Assembly: GCA_003151935.1 (NCBI GenBank)
Contig: PLYZ01000085.1
Span: 1 to 51,490 of the forward strand
Reading direction: 5' to 3'
Source: Candidatus Dormiibacterota bacterium
GTDB taxonomy: Bacteria; Chloroflexota; Dormibacteria; Dormibacterales; Dormibacteraceae
Length of the DNA stretch: 51,490 nucleotides
Positions 15,051 to 23,641 of this stretch are shown here, one piece after another (the first letter of the stretch is position 1; each line of letters opens with the position of its first letter). The notes beneath the pieces are model-generated. The model was not told the DNA's origin, made no database searches, and worked only from the letters and a program-made list of their open reading frames with translations. The position numbers and the translations under genes were made by a program.

Positions 15051-17894
15051 ATGTTCGAAAAAGTCGACCAGAAGGTCAGCTTTCCCGAGCTGGAGAAGCA
15101 GCTGATGGCGCGCTGGAAGGAGGAACGGACCTTCCAGAAATCGCTCGAGCTGCGCGCAGGGAAGCCTCGCTTCGTGTTCTACGAAGGCCCGCCCACCGCG
15201 AATGGCAAGCCGGCCACGCATCACATCCTCGCGCGCGCCTTCAAAGACCTCTTCCCGCGGTACAAGACCATGAAGGGCTTCTACGTGGAGCGGAAGGCCG
15301 GCTGGGACACGCACGGCCTGCCGGTCGAGATCGAGATCGAGAAGAAGCTCAAGATCTCAGGCAAGTTCGAGATCGAGAACGAGGTCGGCGTCGAGCGCTT
15401 CAACGAGCTGTGCCGCGCAAGCGTCCACGAGTATGTCTCCGACTGGGTGGCGTTCAGCGAGCGCATGGGCTTTTGGCTCGACTACGACAATGCCTACTGG
15501 ACCCTGACGCCGGATTACATCCAATCCGTCTGGTGGGCGCTGAGCGAGATGTGGAAGCAGGGCCTGGTTTACAAGGGATTCCGGGTCGCGCCGTACTGCC
15601 CGCGCTGCGCGACGCCGCTGTCGAGCCACGAGCTCGCCCTCGGATACAGGGATAACGTCCCGGACCCGAGCGTCTTCGTCAGATTCAGGCTGAAGAAAGA
15701 TCCAAAGACCGCGATTCTCGCGTGGACCACCACGCCGTGGACGCTGCCCGGCAACGTGGCCCTGGCGGTCGACAAGGACGTCGACTACATCAAGGTGAAG
15801 GAGGGCGACGATGGCTTCCTGATCCTCGCCGAGGCCCGGCTCGAGGTGCTGAACGAATCGCCGGAGGTCGTAGAGCGCATGAAGGGCAGCGACCTCGTCG
15901 GGCTCGATTACGAGCCGCTTTTCCCTTACTCGATCCCGACCGAAGGTCGTGCCCATTTCGTCGTCGACGCCGACTTCGTCTCGACCGAGGAAGGTACCGG
16001 CGTTGTGCACACCTCGGCGCTGTACGGCGTCGACGACCTACGCCTCTGCCAGGAGAAGGGCATCCCGTTCCGGCACACGGTGGGACTCGATGGGAAGTTC
16101 CTGCCTTACGTCGAGAAGTTCGCCGGGCTCCATGTCAAAGAGGCCGACCCGGTCATCCTCGACGACCTCAAGGGGCGCGGCCTCTTGTACAGGGCCGAGA
16201 CGATCCTGCACACCTACCCGGAGTGCTGGCGCTGCAGCACGCCGCTCATCTACTACGCGCTCGATTCGTGGTACGTGCGCACGACAGAGCGCAAGGCTGA
16301 GCTCATCGCCAACAACGCGGCGACCAACTGGGTGCCGGCCCACATCAAGACCGGGCGCATGGGCGACTGGCTGGAGAACAACGTCGACTGGGCGATCTCG
16401 CGGTCGCGCTACTGGGGTACGCCCCTTCCGTTCTGGGTCTGTGAGAAGTGCGGCGACCAGCGGTGCGTGAGCTCGTCGGCCGAGCTCGGTCTCAAAGAGG
16501 ACACTGACCTGCACCGGCCGTTCATCGACACGGTGACCCTGCCGTGCCAGAAGTGCGGCGGCCTGATGCGGCGAGTCCCCGAGGTACTCGATACGTGGTT
16601 CGACTCTGGATCGATGCCTTTCGCGCAGCGCGGCCATCCGCGCCATGGCACCAATGAGTTCGAGGAGACCTTTCCCGCGGACTTCATCGCGGAGGCGATG
16701 GACCAGACGCGTGGCTGGTTCTACTCTCTGCTCGCGATCTCGACTTTGCTCTTCAAGCAAAACGCCTACCGCAACGTCATCTGCCTCGGCCTGGTGGTCG
16801 ACCCGAAGGGCAAGAAAGCGTCGAAGTCGCGCGGCAATGTGCTGGACCCGAACTTCCTTTTCGACAACTTCGGCTCGGACGCGGTGCGCTGGTACTTCTA
16901 CACCTCCACCCAGGTTGGCGAGAACTACCGCACCGGCGCGGATACGCTGCGAGAGACCGTGCAGCAGTTCTTCATCCCTCTGTGGAACTGCTACTCGTTC
17001 TTCGTCACCTACGCACGGCTGGACAGCTTCGATCCGGCGCGGCCGGCCGTCCCGATCGCCGAGCGGCACGTGCTCGACCGCTGGCTGCTCTCGAAGCTAA
17101 GCGGCCTCGTCGCGACTGTTTCAGGTGGGCTCGACAGCTACGACGCGAATGAGCCCGCGCGACGGATCCATCGGTTTGTCGACGACCTTTCCAACTGGTA
17201 CATCCGGCGTTCGCGCCGCCGGTTCTGGAAGTCCCAGTCCGACAGCGACAAGCTGGCCGCGTACCAGACCCTGTACGAAGCCCTACGTACCCTCAGCCAG
17301 CTCATGGCGCCCTTCGTTCCGTTCATGTCGGATGCGATCTATCGAAACCTCTCAAACGACGAGTCGGTGCACCTCAGCGACTTCCCCGCGCCTATGTCTT
17401 ATCAGGACTCTCAGGTGGAGACCGACATGACGCGAGCGCGACAGGCGGTGGAAGCCGGGCTGTCGGCCCGAGACGCCGCCCGGCTGAAGGTGCGGCAGCC
17501 GCTGGCGTCGATCGCGCTGCCGGGTGAGCCGCTGCCGGATGACATCGCCGCGATCGTGCGCGAAGAGCTCAACGTCAAGGGCCTCGTGTTCGGGGCGCCG
17601 GAAGTGAAGCTCGACACGGAGATCACGGAAGAGCTGAAGCTAGAGGGGCTGGCCCGTGAGGTCGTGCGAGTGATCCAGGATCGCCGCAAGAAGCTCGGCT
17701 TCAACGTCGAGGACCGCATCGAGACGCGGTACCACGCCGATGGCATGCTCGTGCGAGCCATCGAGCGCCATGCGGACTACATCAAGAACGAAACGCTGTC
17801 TGTGAGCCTCGAGAAGGGGCGTGGCGACGATTTCGACGGCGACCAGCTGATGATCGAAGGAGAGCAGATCTGGATCGGCCTCAAGCGAAACTGA
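15051..17894 (+). CDS. ileS: Isoleucyl-tRNA synthetase, type 2 (IleRS2)
   Basis: Class I synthetase that charges tRNA-Ile; 947 residues. The catalytic domain is split by the CP1 editing domain, recognisable by TTPWTLPGNVALAV. GWDTHGLPVE and LDTWFDSGSMPFA are further core motifs, and the anticodon-binding helical domain fills the C-terminal third. The KMSKS loop reads KASKS (589-593). The HIGH motif is altered: after TANGKP the sequence is ATHH (55-58) instead of HxGH. Actinobacterial and MupA-type IleRS2 proteins have GxHH here. Two CxxC pairs lie before the LDTWFDSG motif. IleRS2 enzymes tolerate mupirocin, so intrinsic resistance is likely but inferred. The ATG is 3 bases after yggT; no T-box leader is possible in that gap. 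Confidence 0.96.
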   Translation: MFEKVDQKVSFPELEKQLMARWKEERTFQKSLELRAGKPRFVFYEGPPTANGKPATHHILARAFKDLFPRYKTMKGFYVERKAGWDTHGLPVEIEIEKKLKISGKFEIENEVGVERFNELCRASVHEYVSDWVAFSERMGFWLDYDNAYWTLTPDYIQSVWWALSEMWKQGLVYKGFRVAPYCPRCATPLSSHELALGYRDNVPDPSVFVRFRLKKDPKTAILAWTTTPWTLPGNVALAVDKDVDYIKVKEGDDGFLILAEARLEVLNESPEVVERMKGSDLVGLDYEPLFPYSIPTEGRAHFVVDADFVSTEEGTGVVHTSALYGVDDLRLCQEKGIPFRHTVGLDGKFLPYVEKFAGLHVKEADPVILDDLKGRGLLYRAETILHTYPECWRCSTPLIYYALDSWYVRTTERKAELIANNAATNWVPAHIKTGRMGDWLENNVDWAISRSRYWGTPLPFWVCEKCGDQRCVSSSAELGLKEDTDLHRPFIDTVTLPCQKCGGLMRRVPEVLDTWFDSGSMPFAQRGHPRHGTNEFEETFPADFIAEAMDQTRGWFYSLLAISTLLFKQNAYRNVICLGLVVDPKGKKASKSRGNVLDPNFLFDNFGSDAVRWYFYTSTQVGENYRTGADTLRETVQQFFIPLWNCYSFFVTYARLDSFDPARPAVPIAERHVLDRWLLSKLSGLVATVSGGLDSYDANEPARRIHRFVDDLSNWYIRRSRRRFWKSQSDSDKLAAYQTLYEALRTLSQLMAPFVPFMSDAIYRNLSNDESVHLSDFPAPMSYQDSQVETDMTRARQAVEAGLSARDAARLKVRQPLASIALPGEPLPDDIAAIVREELNVKGLVFGAPEVKLDTEITEELKLEGLAREVVRVIQDRRKKLGFNVEDRIETRYHADGMLVRAIERHADYIKNETLSVSLEKGRGDDFDGDQLMIEGEQIWIGLKRN

Positions 17895-18346
17895 TCAATT
17901 CCGGCCGAGTTCTGTTCGGCCTGGTCGCGGCGGCCGTCTTCATCCTCGACCGGGTGACGAAGAGCCTCGTCGAGGCGCAGGTCCCCTTCGGGAGCGAGGT
18001 CTCGGTCGTGGGCCGCTTCGTCGCCATCACCAACGTGCACAACTCGGGCGCCGCTTTCGGCCTGGTGCCCGCCGCGGCCGGAATCTTCATGGTCGCATCG
18101 GCGGTCGTGTCGATCGGACTCGTGGTTTATGTGGCTCGCACCCCCACCAGCCTGTGGGCCGGTGTCGTGCTCGGCTTGATCCTGGGCGGGACGATCGGAA
18201 ACGGTTTCGACCGGCTGGTGTTCGGCACTGTGACCGACTTCGTCAACGTCCACTTCTGGCCTGTCTTCAACGTCGCGGACTCGGCGATCAGCATCGGCGT
18301 GGTGGCGTTGATCGCCGGGTACCTGATACGACGACCAACCGCCTGA
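17891..18346 (+). CDS. lspA: Lipoprotein signal peptidase LspA, probable CTG start
   Basis: Membrane aspartyl protease that removes signal peptides from prolipoproteins. Four hydrophobic segments are present. Catalytic motifs are NVHNSGAAFG, GNGFDRLVFGTVTDFV (first Asp) and FNVADSAIS (second Asp). The first in-frame ATG/GTG/TTG, GTG at 17954, would delete the first membrane helix and the conserved Asp of LDRVTKSLV. No canonical start exists further upstream in this frame. CTG at 17891, which overlaps the ileS stop as CTGA, restores a normal N-terminus (MINSGRVLFGLVAAA) and a normal length of 151 residues. I therefore start the gene there; this is inference from family alignment. Confidence 0.9.
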   Translation: MINSGRVLFGLVAAAVFILDRVTKSLVEAQVPFGSEVSVVGRFVAITNVHNSGAAFGLVPAAAGIFMVASAVVSIGLVVYVARTPTSLWAGVVLGLILGGTIGNGFDRLVFGTVTDFVNVHFWPVFNVADSAISIGVVALIAGYLIRRPTA

Positions 18347-19290
18347 TCGCGGCGGCCGCGGCCGCGCGGCTGGACCGGTTTCTCGCCAAGCATGCTGAGG
18401 ACCTGAGCCGGTCAGCCGCCGCGCGCCTGATCAAGAGCCACCTCGTCCGGGTCAACGGCCAGACCGCCGATCCCGCGGACCGCGTGGTGGCGGGAGACGT
18501 TGTGGATTTCGAGATCCCTGAGGCTTACGTCGCGGAGGCCGTGGCGGAGGCGATTCCTCTCGAGATCGTTTACGAGGACGAGGATCTGGCCGTCATCGAC
18601 AAGCCGGCGGGCATGGTCGTCCACCCGGCTCCTGGCCACCACACCGGCACCCTCGTCCACGCGCTGCTGGGGCGCGGCGGAAGGTGGTCGGCGGTCGGCG
18701 GTGTCACGCGACCCGGCATCGTCCACCGGCTCGACAAGGGCACCTCGGGACTGATCGTCGTCGCGCGCAACGACGTGAGCCACCGAGCTCTATCGGCCCA
18801 GCTCAAAGACCGTTCGCTCAGCCGCTCGTACATGGCGATCGTGCGTGGACATCTGAAGGACGACGCCGGCGAGCTCGAAGGGCCGATCGGGCGAGACCCC
18901 AACGAGCGGAAGCGGATGGCCGTCGTCAGCGGCGGGCGGTTCGCGCGGACGCGCTACGAGGTGATCGAACGCCGCCGCGGCCATACTCTCCTGCGCTGTG
19001 ATCTCGACACGGGGCGAACACACCAGATCCGCGTGCACCTGGCCGCGTTGGGCCACCCGGTGGCGGGCGACGCGGAATACGGCGGTGCAGAGGCGGGCGC
19101 TTCCCGGCCCATGCTGCACGCGTGGCGGCTGCGCCTGCGACACCCCCGCACCGGGGCTGACATGAGCTTCGAAGCCCCGCCTCCTGCTGACTTCGAAGCA
19201 TTCTGGTCCTCGCTGGACTCCACTTCACCTCCCCACGATGTGGGGAGGCCGGCCCTGGCCGCGAAGCGGCTGCGGCCGGGTGGGGGTTAG
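18343..19290 (+). CDS. rluD: 23S rRNA pseudouridine synthase RluD family, probable CTG start
   Basis: RluA/RluD-type pseudouridine synthase. An N-terminal S4 RNA-binding domain (LDRFLAKHAEDLSRSAAARL through VRVNGQ) precedes the catalytic domain with VIDKPAGMVVHPAPGH and the active-site HRLDKGTSG (catalytic Asp), then RTHQIRVHLAALGHPVAGD. The only NTG that keeps the whole S4 domain without swallowing lspA is CTG at 18343, overlapping the lspA stop as CTGA; the next canonical start, upstream GTG at 18154, would translate 63 residues antiphase to lspA. The last 25 or so residues are encoded by a palindromic GC-rich element (19228 onward) and are not family-like, which suggests a repeat has extended the 3' end. 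Confidence 0.9.
   Translation: MIAAAAAARLDRFLAKHAEDLSRSAAARLIKSHLVRVNGQTADPADRVVAGDVVDFEIPEAYVAEAVAEAIPLEIVYEDEDLAVIDKPAGMVVHPAPGHHTGTLVHALLGRGGRWSAVGGVTRPGIVHRLDKGTSGLIVVARNDVSHRALSAQLKDRSLSRSYMAIVRGHLKDDAGELEGPIGRDPNERKRMAVVSGGRFARTRYEVIERRRGHTLLRCDLDTGRTHQIRVHLAALGHPVAGDAEYGGAEAGASRPMLHAWRLRLRHPRTGADMSFEAPPPADFEAFWSSLDSTSPPHDVGRPALAAKRLRPGGG
19228..19248. repeat. Perfect 9-bp inverted repeat in the 3' end of rluD
   Basis: CCTCCCCAC, a 3-base loop, then GTGGGGAGG form a perfect stem. A GC-rich imperfect repeat (GGCCGC...GCGGCC, about 19257-19278) follows directly. Together they encode the non-conserved tail of RluD and resemble a dispersed palindromic element. It may also act as a hairpin before gmk. 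No T-tract follows. Confidence 0.6.
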
Positions 19291-19294
19291 GGCT

Positions 19295-19903
19295 TTGAGG
19301 CGCGCGCCGACAAGAGGTCTCTTGATAGTCATCTCCGGTCCTTCCGGTGTGGGAAAGGACACACTGATCAAGCGCCTGCTCGAGCTCGATCGAAACCTGC
19401 GTTACTCGGTGTCCTGCACCACCCGCCCTGCACGCCCGGGCGAGGTCGACGGAGTCGACTACGCGTTTGTCAGCCGCGAGCGCTTCCAGCAGCTGATCGA
19501 CGAGGGCGCTTTCCTCGAGCACGCCACGTACAACGGCAACCTCTACGGCACGCTTACCGAACGGGTCGAGCGGGAGCGTGATGCGGGGCACGACGTCGTG
19601 TTGAAGATCGAGGTCCAGGGGGCCGAGCAGGTGCGCGCGAAGGCGCCCGACGGGGTTTTCATCTTCGTAGTGCCACCCTCGGTCGACGAGCTCGTGAGGA
19701 GGCAGGTCAAACGCAACACGGAAACTTCCAAAGACATGACGGCGCGCCGGCTGATCGCCACGCGAGAGATGGAGTATGCCTCGCGCTACGACCACGTCGT
19801 CGTCAACGACGAGCTCCAGCGCACCGTGGCCGAGGTGCTGGCCATCATCCACAGTGCGCGCGAGCGCGATATTCAAGACAAGGCGCGTTCGTCGCAAACT
19901 TAG
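19295..19903 (+). CDS. gmk: Guanylate kinase
   Basis: Phosphorylates GMP to GDP with ATP. The P-loop ISGPSGVGKDTL comes about 10 residues after the chosen start. The GMP-binding segment SVSCTTRPARPGEVDGVDYAFVS and the lid TYNGNLYGT with VLKIEVQGAEQV follow. RNTETSKDMTARRL and EMEYASRYDHVVVND complete the family pattern. The frame is open back to 19238 inside rluD. TTG at 19295 (after a run of G) gives a normal length of 202 residues; GTG at 19280 and TTG at 19322 are alternatives. coaBC follows after 3 bases; rpoZ, which commonly lies between the two, is absent. Confidence 0.94.
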   Translation: MRRAPTRGLLIVISGPSGVGKDTLIKRLLELDRNLRYSVSCTTRPARPGEVDGVDYAFVSRERFQQLIDEGAFLEHATYNGNLYGTLTERVERERDAGHDVVLKIEVQGAEQVRAKAPDGVFIFVVPPSVDELVRRQVKRNTETSKDMTARRLIATREMEYASRYDHVVVNDELQRTVAEVLAIIHSARERDIQDKARSSQT

Positions 19904-19906
19904 CTG

Positions 19907-21139
19907 ATGCCACTGGATAAGACGCCGATACCAGATGAGCTTCGCGGCCTGCGCCTCGCCCTGCTGGTGTCCGGCGGCGTCGCCGCGTACAAGGTCGTCG
20001 ACCTGGCCTCGGCCCTCACGCAGGCAGGCTGCCAGGTCCGCGTGGCTATGACCCCGTCCGCGATGCGCTTCGTGGGGCCTCCCACGTTCCAGGGCGTGAC
20101 CGGCAACCCAGTGCTCACGGGGCTGTGGCCGGCGGACGGTGCGCCAGAGCCTCACGTGTGGCTCGGCGACTGGGCGCAGCTGATCATCCTCGCGCCGGCG
20201 ACCGCCAACGTGATCGGCCGGATCGCCGGCGGCCGCTCCGACGACATCGTCACCGCCACCCTGCTCGCGGCACGCTGCCCGGTGGTGATCGCGCCGGCCA
20301 TGAACGACGCGATGTGGTCGAAGCAGGTTGTGCGGGAGAACGTGGCTGCGCTCCGGCACCGCGGCGTCACCGTTGTGGAGCCTGAGACAGGACACCTCGC
20401 CAGCGGCCACGTGGGCACCGGCCGGCTGGCGGACGCTTCGAAGCTGCTGAAGGCGATGGCCGAAGCCGTGCGTGCGCGCTACGACCTGGCCGGGCGCCGG
20501 GTCATCGTGACCGCCGGCGGGACGCGAGAACGGATCGACTCGGTTCGGTTCATCAGCAACTATTCGAGCGGCAAGATGGGTTTCGCCATCGCTGCCGCGG
20601 CCGCCGACCGCGGCGCGCAGGTGACCCTCGTGAGCACCGCCGGCCACCCGGTCCACCACGGAGTCGAGGTCAAGGAGGTGGTCACCGCGGATGAGATGCT
20701 GGAGGAGCTGCGCGCCGATATCAAAGGCGCCGACCTCCTGATGATGGCCGCGGCGGTCGCCGATTTTCGCCCCGCCAAGGCGGCTGAGGGAAAGATCCGC
20801 CGGGAGGACACGCCGACGCTGACTCTCGAGCTCGAATCGATCCCGGACCTCATCGCCGCGCTTGGACGCGAGAAGGATGCGGCGGGTGTCTTTCGAGTCG
20901 GCTTCGCGGCGGAGGATTCCGACCTCGCCGGCAAGGGACTCGAAAAGATGAAGCGCAAGGGCCTGCAGGGCATCGTCGCGAACGACATCTCGCGGAAGGA
21001 CATCGGCTTCGGCAGCGACCACAACGCCGGAGTGGTGTTGTTCAGCGACGGCTCCAGCCACGAGCTCGAGAAGATGACCAAGCGCGAGATGGCGGATCGC
21101 ATCCTGGACCTGGTGGTCCCTCGTTTGCCCAAGCACTAA
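19907..21139 (+). CDS. coaBC: CoaBC: phosphopantothenoylcysteine synthetase/decarboxylase
   Basis: Bifunctional coenzyme A biosynthesis enzyme. The N-terminal CoaC flavoprotein half begins LALLVSGGVAAYKVVDL; the active-site His is probably in EPHVWLGDWAQ and the PAMN motif is in IAPAMNDAMW. The C-terminal CoaB half has VIVTAGGTRERIDSVRFISN, SSGKMGFAIA and VANDISRKDIGFGSDHN. Where many CoaC domains have a catalytic Cys in an ACGxxGxGR loop, this one reads ASGHVGTGR, as in some actinobacterial CoaBC proteins. 410 residues is normal. It sits between gmk and priA as in many Gram-positives. Confidence 0.95.
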   Translation: MPLDKTPIPDELRGLRLALLVSGGVAAYKVVDLASALTQAGCQVRVAMTPSAMRFVGPPTFQGVTGNPVLTGLWPADGAPEPHVWLGDWAQLIILAPATANVIGRIAGGRSDDIVTATLLAARCPVVIAPAMNDAMWSKQVVRENVAALRHRGVTVVEPETGHLASGHVGTGRLADASKLLKAMAEAVRARYDLAGRRVIVTAGGTRERIDSVRFISNYSSGKMGFAIAAAAADRGAQVTLVSTAGHPVHHGVEVKEVVTADEMLEELRADIKGADLLMMAAAVADFRPAKAAEGKIRREDTPTLTLELESIPDLIAALGREKDAAGVFRVGFAAEDSDLAGKGLEKMKRKGLQGIVANDISRKDIGFGSDHNAGVVLFSDGSSHELEKMTKREMADRILDLVVPRLPKH

Positions 21140-21143
21140 AGCG

Positions 21144-23123
21144 TTGCTGTACGCCGAGGTGGCGGTGGAGGCGGCGCGCGGGTCTGGCCGCGAGACGTAC
21201 ACCTATGCGGTCCCGGAAGGGCTGGACGTCGTGCCCGGCCACCGCGTCACCGTCCCTTTCGGGAGGCGCAGCACGTACGGCTTCGTAGTCTCTCTCGGGA
21301 CCGAAGACCCGGGCGTGGAGGTCAAGCCGATCGCGACCGCCGGCAGCGAGCCGCTCCTGCTGCCGCACCAGGTCGCGCTGGCGCGCATGGTGGCCGACCA
21401 CTACTGGCTGCCGCTCATAGAATGCCTCCGCGCCATGCTTCCGCCGAGGGTGCGCGCCACCGGGTCGAGCGGCTCGCAGGCGTCGAGCCGCCAGCGGCGG
21501 CACAGCCGGCTGGTGGAGCTCGCCACTGGCCCCGCGTCAGCAGCCCCGCGGCTGGAGCTGACCGATGAGCAGAACGCGGCGCTGGATCTCATCGGCGCGA
21601 ACCAGGTCACCCTCCTCCACGGCGTAATCGCGAGTGGCAAGACCGAGGTCTACCTCGCGGCCGCCGAGCGAGCCCTGGCGGATGGCCTGCGCGTGCTTCT
21701 CCTGGTCCCTGACATCTCGCTCACGCCTCAGCTCGTTCAGCGCGTCCGGGCTCGCCTGGACGCTCCCGTTGCGATCCTGCACAGCCAGCTCACGGAGCTC
21801 GAGCGCGCGCAGCAGTGGTGGCGCACGCGCCGTGGCGAGGCGCGGGTCGTGCTCGGGAGCCGGTCGGCCGTCTTTGCCCCGATCCCCAGGCTCGGCCTCA
21901 TCTGCCTGGACGAGGAAGGCTCTGCCGCATACAAGCAGGACCGCACGCCGCGCTACGAGGCAGGCTGGGTCGCGCGCCGGCTGGCGTCCGTGACCGGCGC
22001 CCGGTTGGTGGCGGGCTCGGCGACGCCCAGCGTGGTCACCTATCACGACGCGACGCAAGGCGAGATGGCGCTGGCCACGCTGACCAGGCGGGTGCGAGGC
22101 CGCGACGCCGAGGTGGATCTCATCGACATGCGCGACGAGGCCGCGGCGGGCAACCGCCAGCCGCTCTCGAGCTGGCTGGTGGAGGCGATCACCTTGGCGC
22201 TGGGGAACCAGGAGCAGGTGATCCTGTACCTGAACCGGCGCGGGATGGCGACGTTCGTGCTGTGCCGCGACTGCGGAAAATCGGTGCAGTGCCTGGGGTG
22301 TTCGGTCGCGCTTGTGCAGCACGCCGAAATTGATGGTCTCATCTGCCACTACTGCGGTTACTCGCGCGCGATGCCTTCGGTGTGCGACCACTGTGGGAGC
22401 CGGAACATCCGCGGCATGGGCATGGGCACGCAGCGGCTGGAGGGAATGGTCAAGAAGCTCTGGCCGCAAGCGCGCGTATTGCGCCTCGACAGCGACGCCG
22501 CGCGGGGGCCCGATTCGTACTTCGAGATCTGGGAAACGTTCAGCGAGCGCCGCGCCGACATCCTCGTGGGCACGCAGCTCGTGGCGCGCGGCCTTGACCT
22601 GCCCGCAGTCACGTGCGTCGGTGTCGTCGATGCCGACCTGCCGCTGCACTTTCCCGACTATCGGTCCGCGGAGAACACGTTCTCGCTGGTGGTGCAGGTC
22701 GCAGGCCGGGCGGGGCGCGATGGACGGTCATCGCGTGTGGTCGTACAGACCAGCAACCCCGAGCACTACGCGCTTCGCTGCGCGGCCTCCAACGACTACG
22801 AGGGCTTCTACGCCGCCGAGCTGCCGTCGCGCAAGGCGTTCTCCTTTCCGCCCTTTGCGGACCTGGCGGTGCTCACGCGGACTGACGCGGATGACGCGAG
22901 GGCTGCGGCCTCGGCCCGCGAGGCGGCGGAGGCGCTGGCGGCCGGCCTGCTGAAGGAGGGGATCGAGGGCATCCGCGTGATGGGTCCGGCGCCTGCCTTC
23001 ATCCACCGCCTGCGCGGTGAATACCGCTGGCAGGTCACATTGAAAGGTGACGGCCTCGAACGCGCCCGCCACCTGGCGCCGCGTGGAAAAGGCTGGAGCT
23101 ACGACGTCGACCCTGTTATGTGA
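21144..23123 (+). CDS. priA: Primosomal protein N' (PriA), divergent helicase motifs
   Basis: Replication-restart protein. The N-terminal DNA-binding part has VPEGLDVVPGHRVTVPFG. The helicase core has Walker A HGVIASGKTEVYL (usually GVTGSGKTEVY), and the eight zinc-binding cysteines occur as CRDC, CLGC, CHYC and CDHC. The C-terminal core reads RGLDLPAVTCVGVVDAD and QVAGRAGRDGR. The Walker B/DEAH box reads LDEEGSAAYKQD (residues 255-266): the usual DEEH histidine is a glycine. PriA of many actinobacteria is helicase-degenerate; this one keeps Walker A but may be altered in coupling. 659 residues, shorter than the E. coli protein. The start is TTG at 21144. Confidence 0.94.
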   Translation: MLYAEVAVEAARGSGRETYTYAVPEGLDVVPGHRVTVPFGRRSTYGFVVSLGTEDPGVEVKPIATAGSEPLLLPHQVALARMVADHYWLPLIECLRAMLPPRVRATGSSGSQASSRQRRHSRLVELATGPASAAPRLELTDEQNAALDLIGANQVTLLHGVIASGKTEVYLAAAERALADGLRVLLLVPDISLTPQLVQRVRARLDAPVAILHSQLTELERAQQWWRTRRGEARVVLGSRSAVFAPIPRLGLICLDEEGSAAYKQDRTPRYEAGWVARRLASVTGARLVAGSATPSVVTYHDATQGEMALATLTRRVRGRDAEVDLIDMRDEAAAGNRQPLSSWLVEAITLALGNQEQVILYLNRRGMATFVLCRDCGKSVQCLGCSVALVQHAEIDGLICHYCGYSRAMPSVCDHCGSRNIRGMGMGTQRLEGMVKKLWPQARVLRLDSDAARGPDSYFEIWETFSERRADILVGTQLVARGLDLPAVTCVGVVDADLPLHFPDYRSAENTFSLVVQVAGRAGRDGRSSRVVVQTSNPEHYALRCAASNDYEGFYAAELPSRKAFSFPPFADLAVLTRTDADDARAAASAREAAEALAAGLLKEGIEGIRVMGPAPAFIHRLRGEYRWQVTLKGDGLERARHLAPRGKGWSYDVDPVM

Positions 23124-23141
23124 ACGAGTCAGGGAGAGAAC

Positions 23142-23600
23142 ATGACCGAGCTTCGAACAGTTGAGGCGCGCAAGGCTGATGTCCTGGCGGCGCTGCAGGG
23201 TCAGGGCGACCTCTGGCTCGCGACGGCAGACGCCGCCGGGCGGCCCCATCTCATCGCGGTTTCGGCGTGGTGGGATGGCACCGACCTGATCGTCGCGACC
23301 ACGGCGAGCAGCCGTACCGCGGCGAATTTTGCGGACAGGCCCACGGTGCGGCTGGCCTCCGGGTCACCGGCCGACGCGATCCTGATCGACGCGAAAATCG
23401 TCGAGAGTTCGGCCGCGAGCGAAGCCGCGGATCTCGCGGAAGGCTTTTCGAAGGCGGTTGGATGGGATCCGCGCGAGGTGGGGGAGGGATGGGCGTTCTA
23501 CCGGCTGCGCCCGACCCGGATCCAGGCCTATCGCGGCTACGACGAACTGGAGGGGCGCGAGGTGATGCGCAACTCGACCTGGTTGGGTAAGGATGGTTAG
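23142..23600 (+). CDS. Pyridoxamine-phosphate-oxidase-like split-barrel flavoprotein
   Basis: A 152-residue protein of the PNPOx-like FMN/F420-binding split-barrel superfamily. The N-terminal pattern LWLATADAAGRPHLIAVSAWWDG followed by LIVATTASSRTAANFADRPTVRLA matches F420- or FMN-dependent members of this group; the C-terminus WAFYRLRPTRIQAYRGYDELEGR is typical of the TIGR03668-like set. The exact substrate and cofactor cannot be settled from sequence, though another F420-type protein lies at 28.3 kb. The ATG has GGGAGA just upstream. It sits between priA and def, probably as the last gene of the priA transcript. Confidence 0.75.
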   Translation: MTELRTVEARKADVLAALQGQGDLWLATADAAGRPHLIAVSAWWDGTDLIVATTASSRTAANFADRPTVRLASGSPADAILIDAKIVESSAASEAADLAEGFSKAVGWDPREVGEGWAFYRLRPTRIQAYRGYDELEGREVMRNSTWLGKDG

Positions 23601-23628
23601 CGTCGATTAGGTCCAATGGGGTCGCGGG

Positions 23629-23634
23629 TAAAAT
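23629..23634 (+). promoter_or_regulatory. -10 box of def, leaderless spacing
   Basis: TAAAAT ends 7 bases before the GTG start of def, with no Shine-Dalgarno between. No clear -35 is seen. The spacing predicts transcription starting at or next to the GTG. Confidence 0.6.
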
Positions 23635-23641
23635 CGAACTC

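Noticed and set aside
15041-15051. T-box or other leader upstream of ileS
   Set aside because: Only 3 bases separate yggT and ileS.
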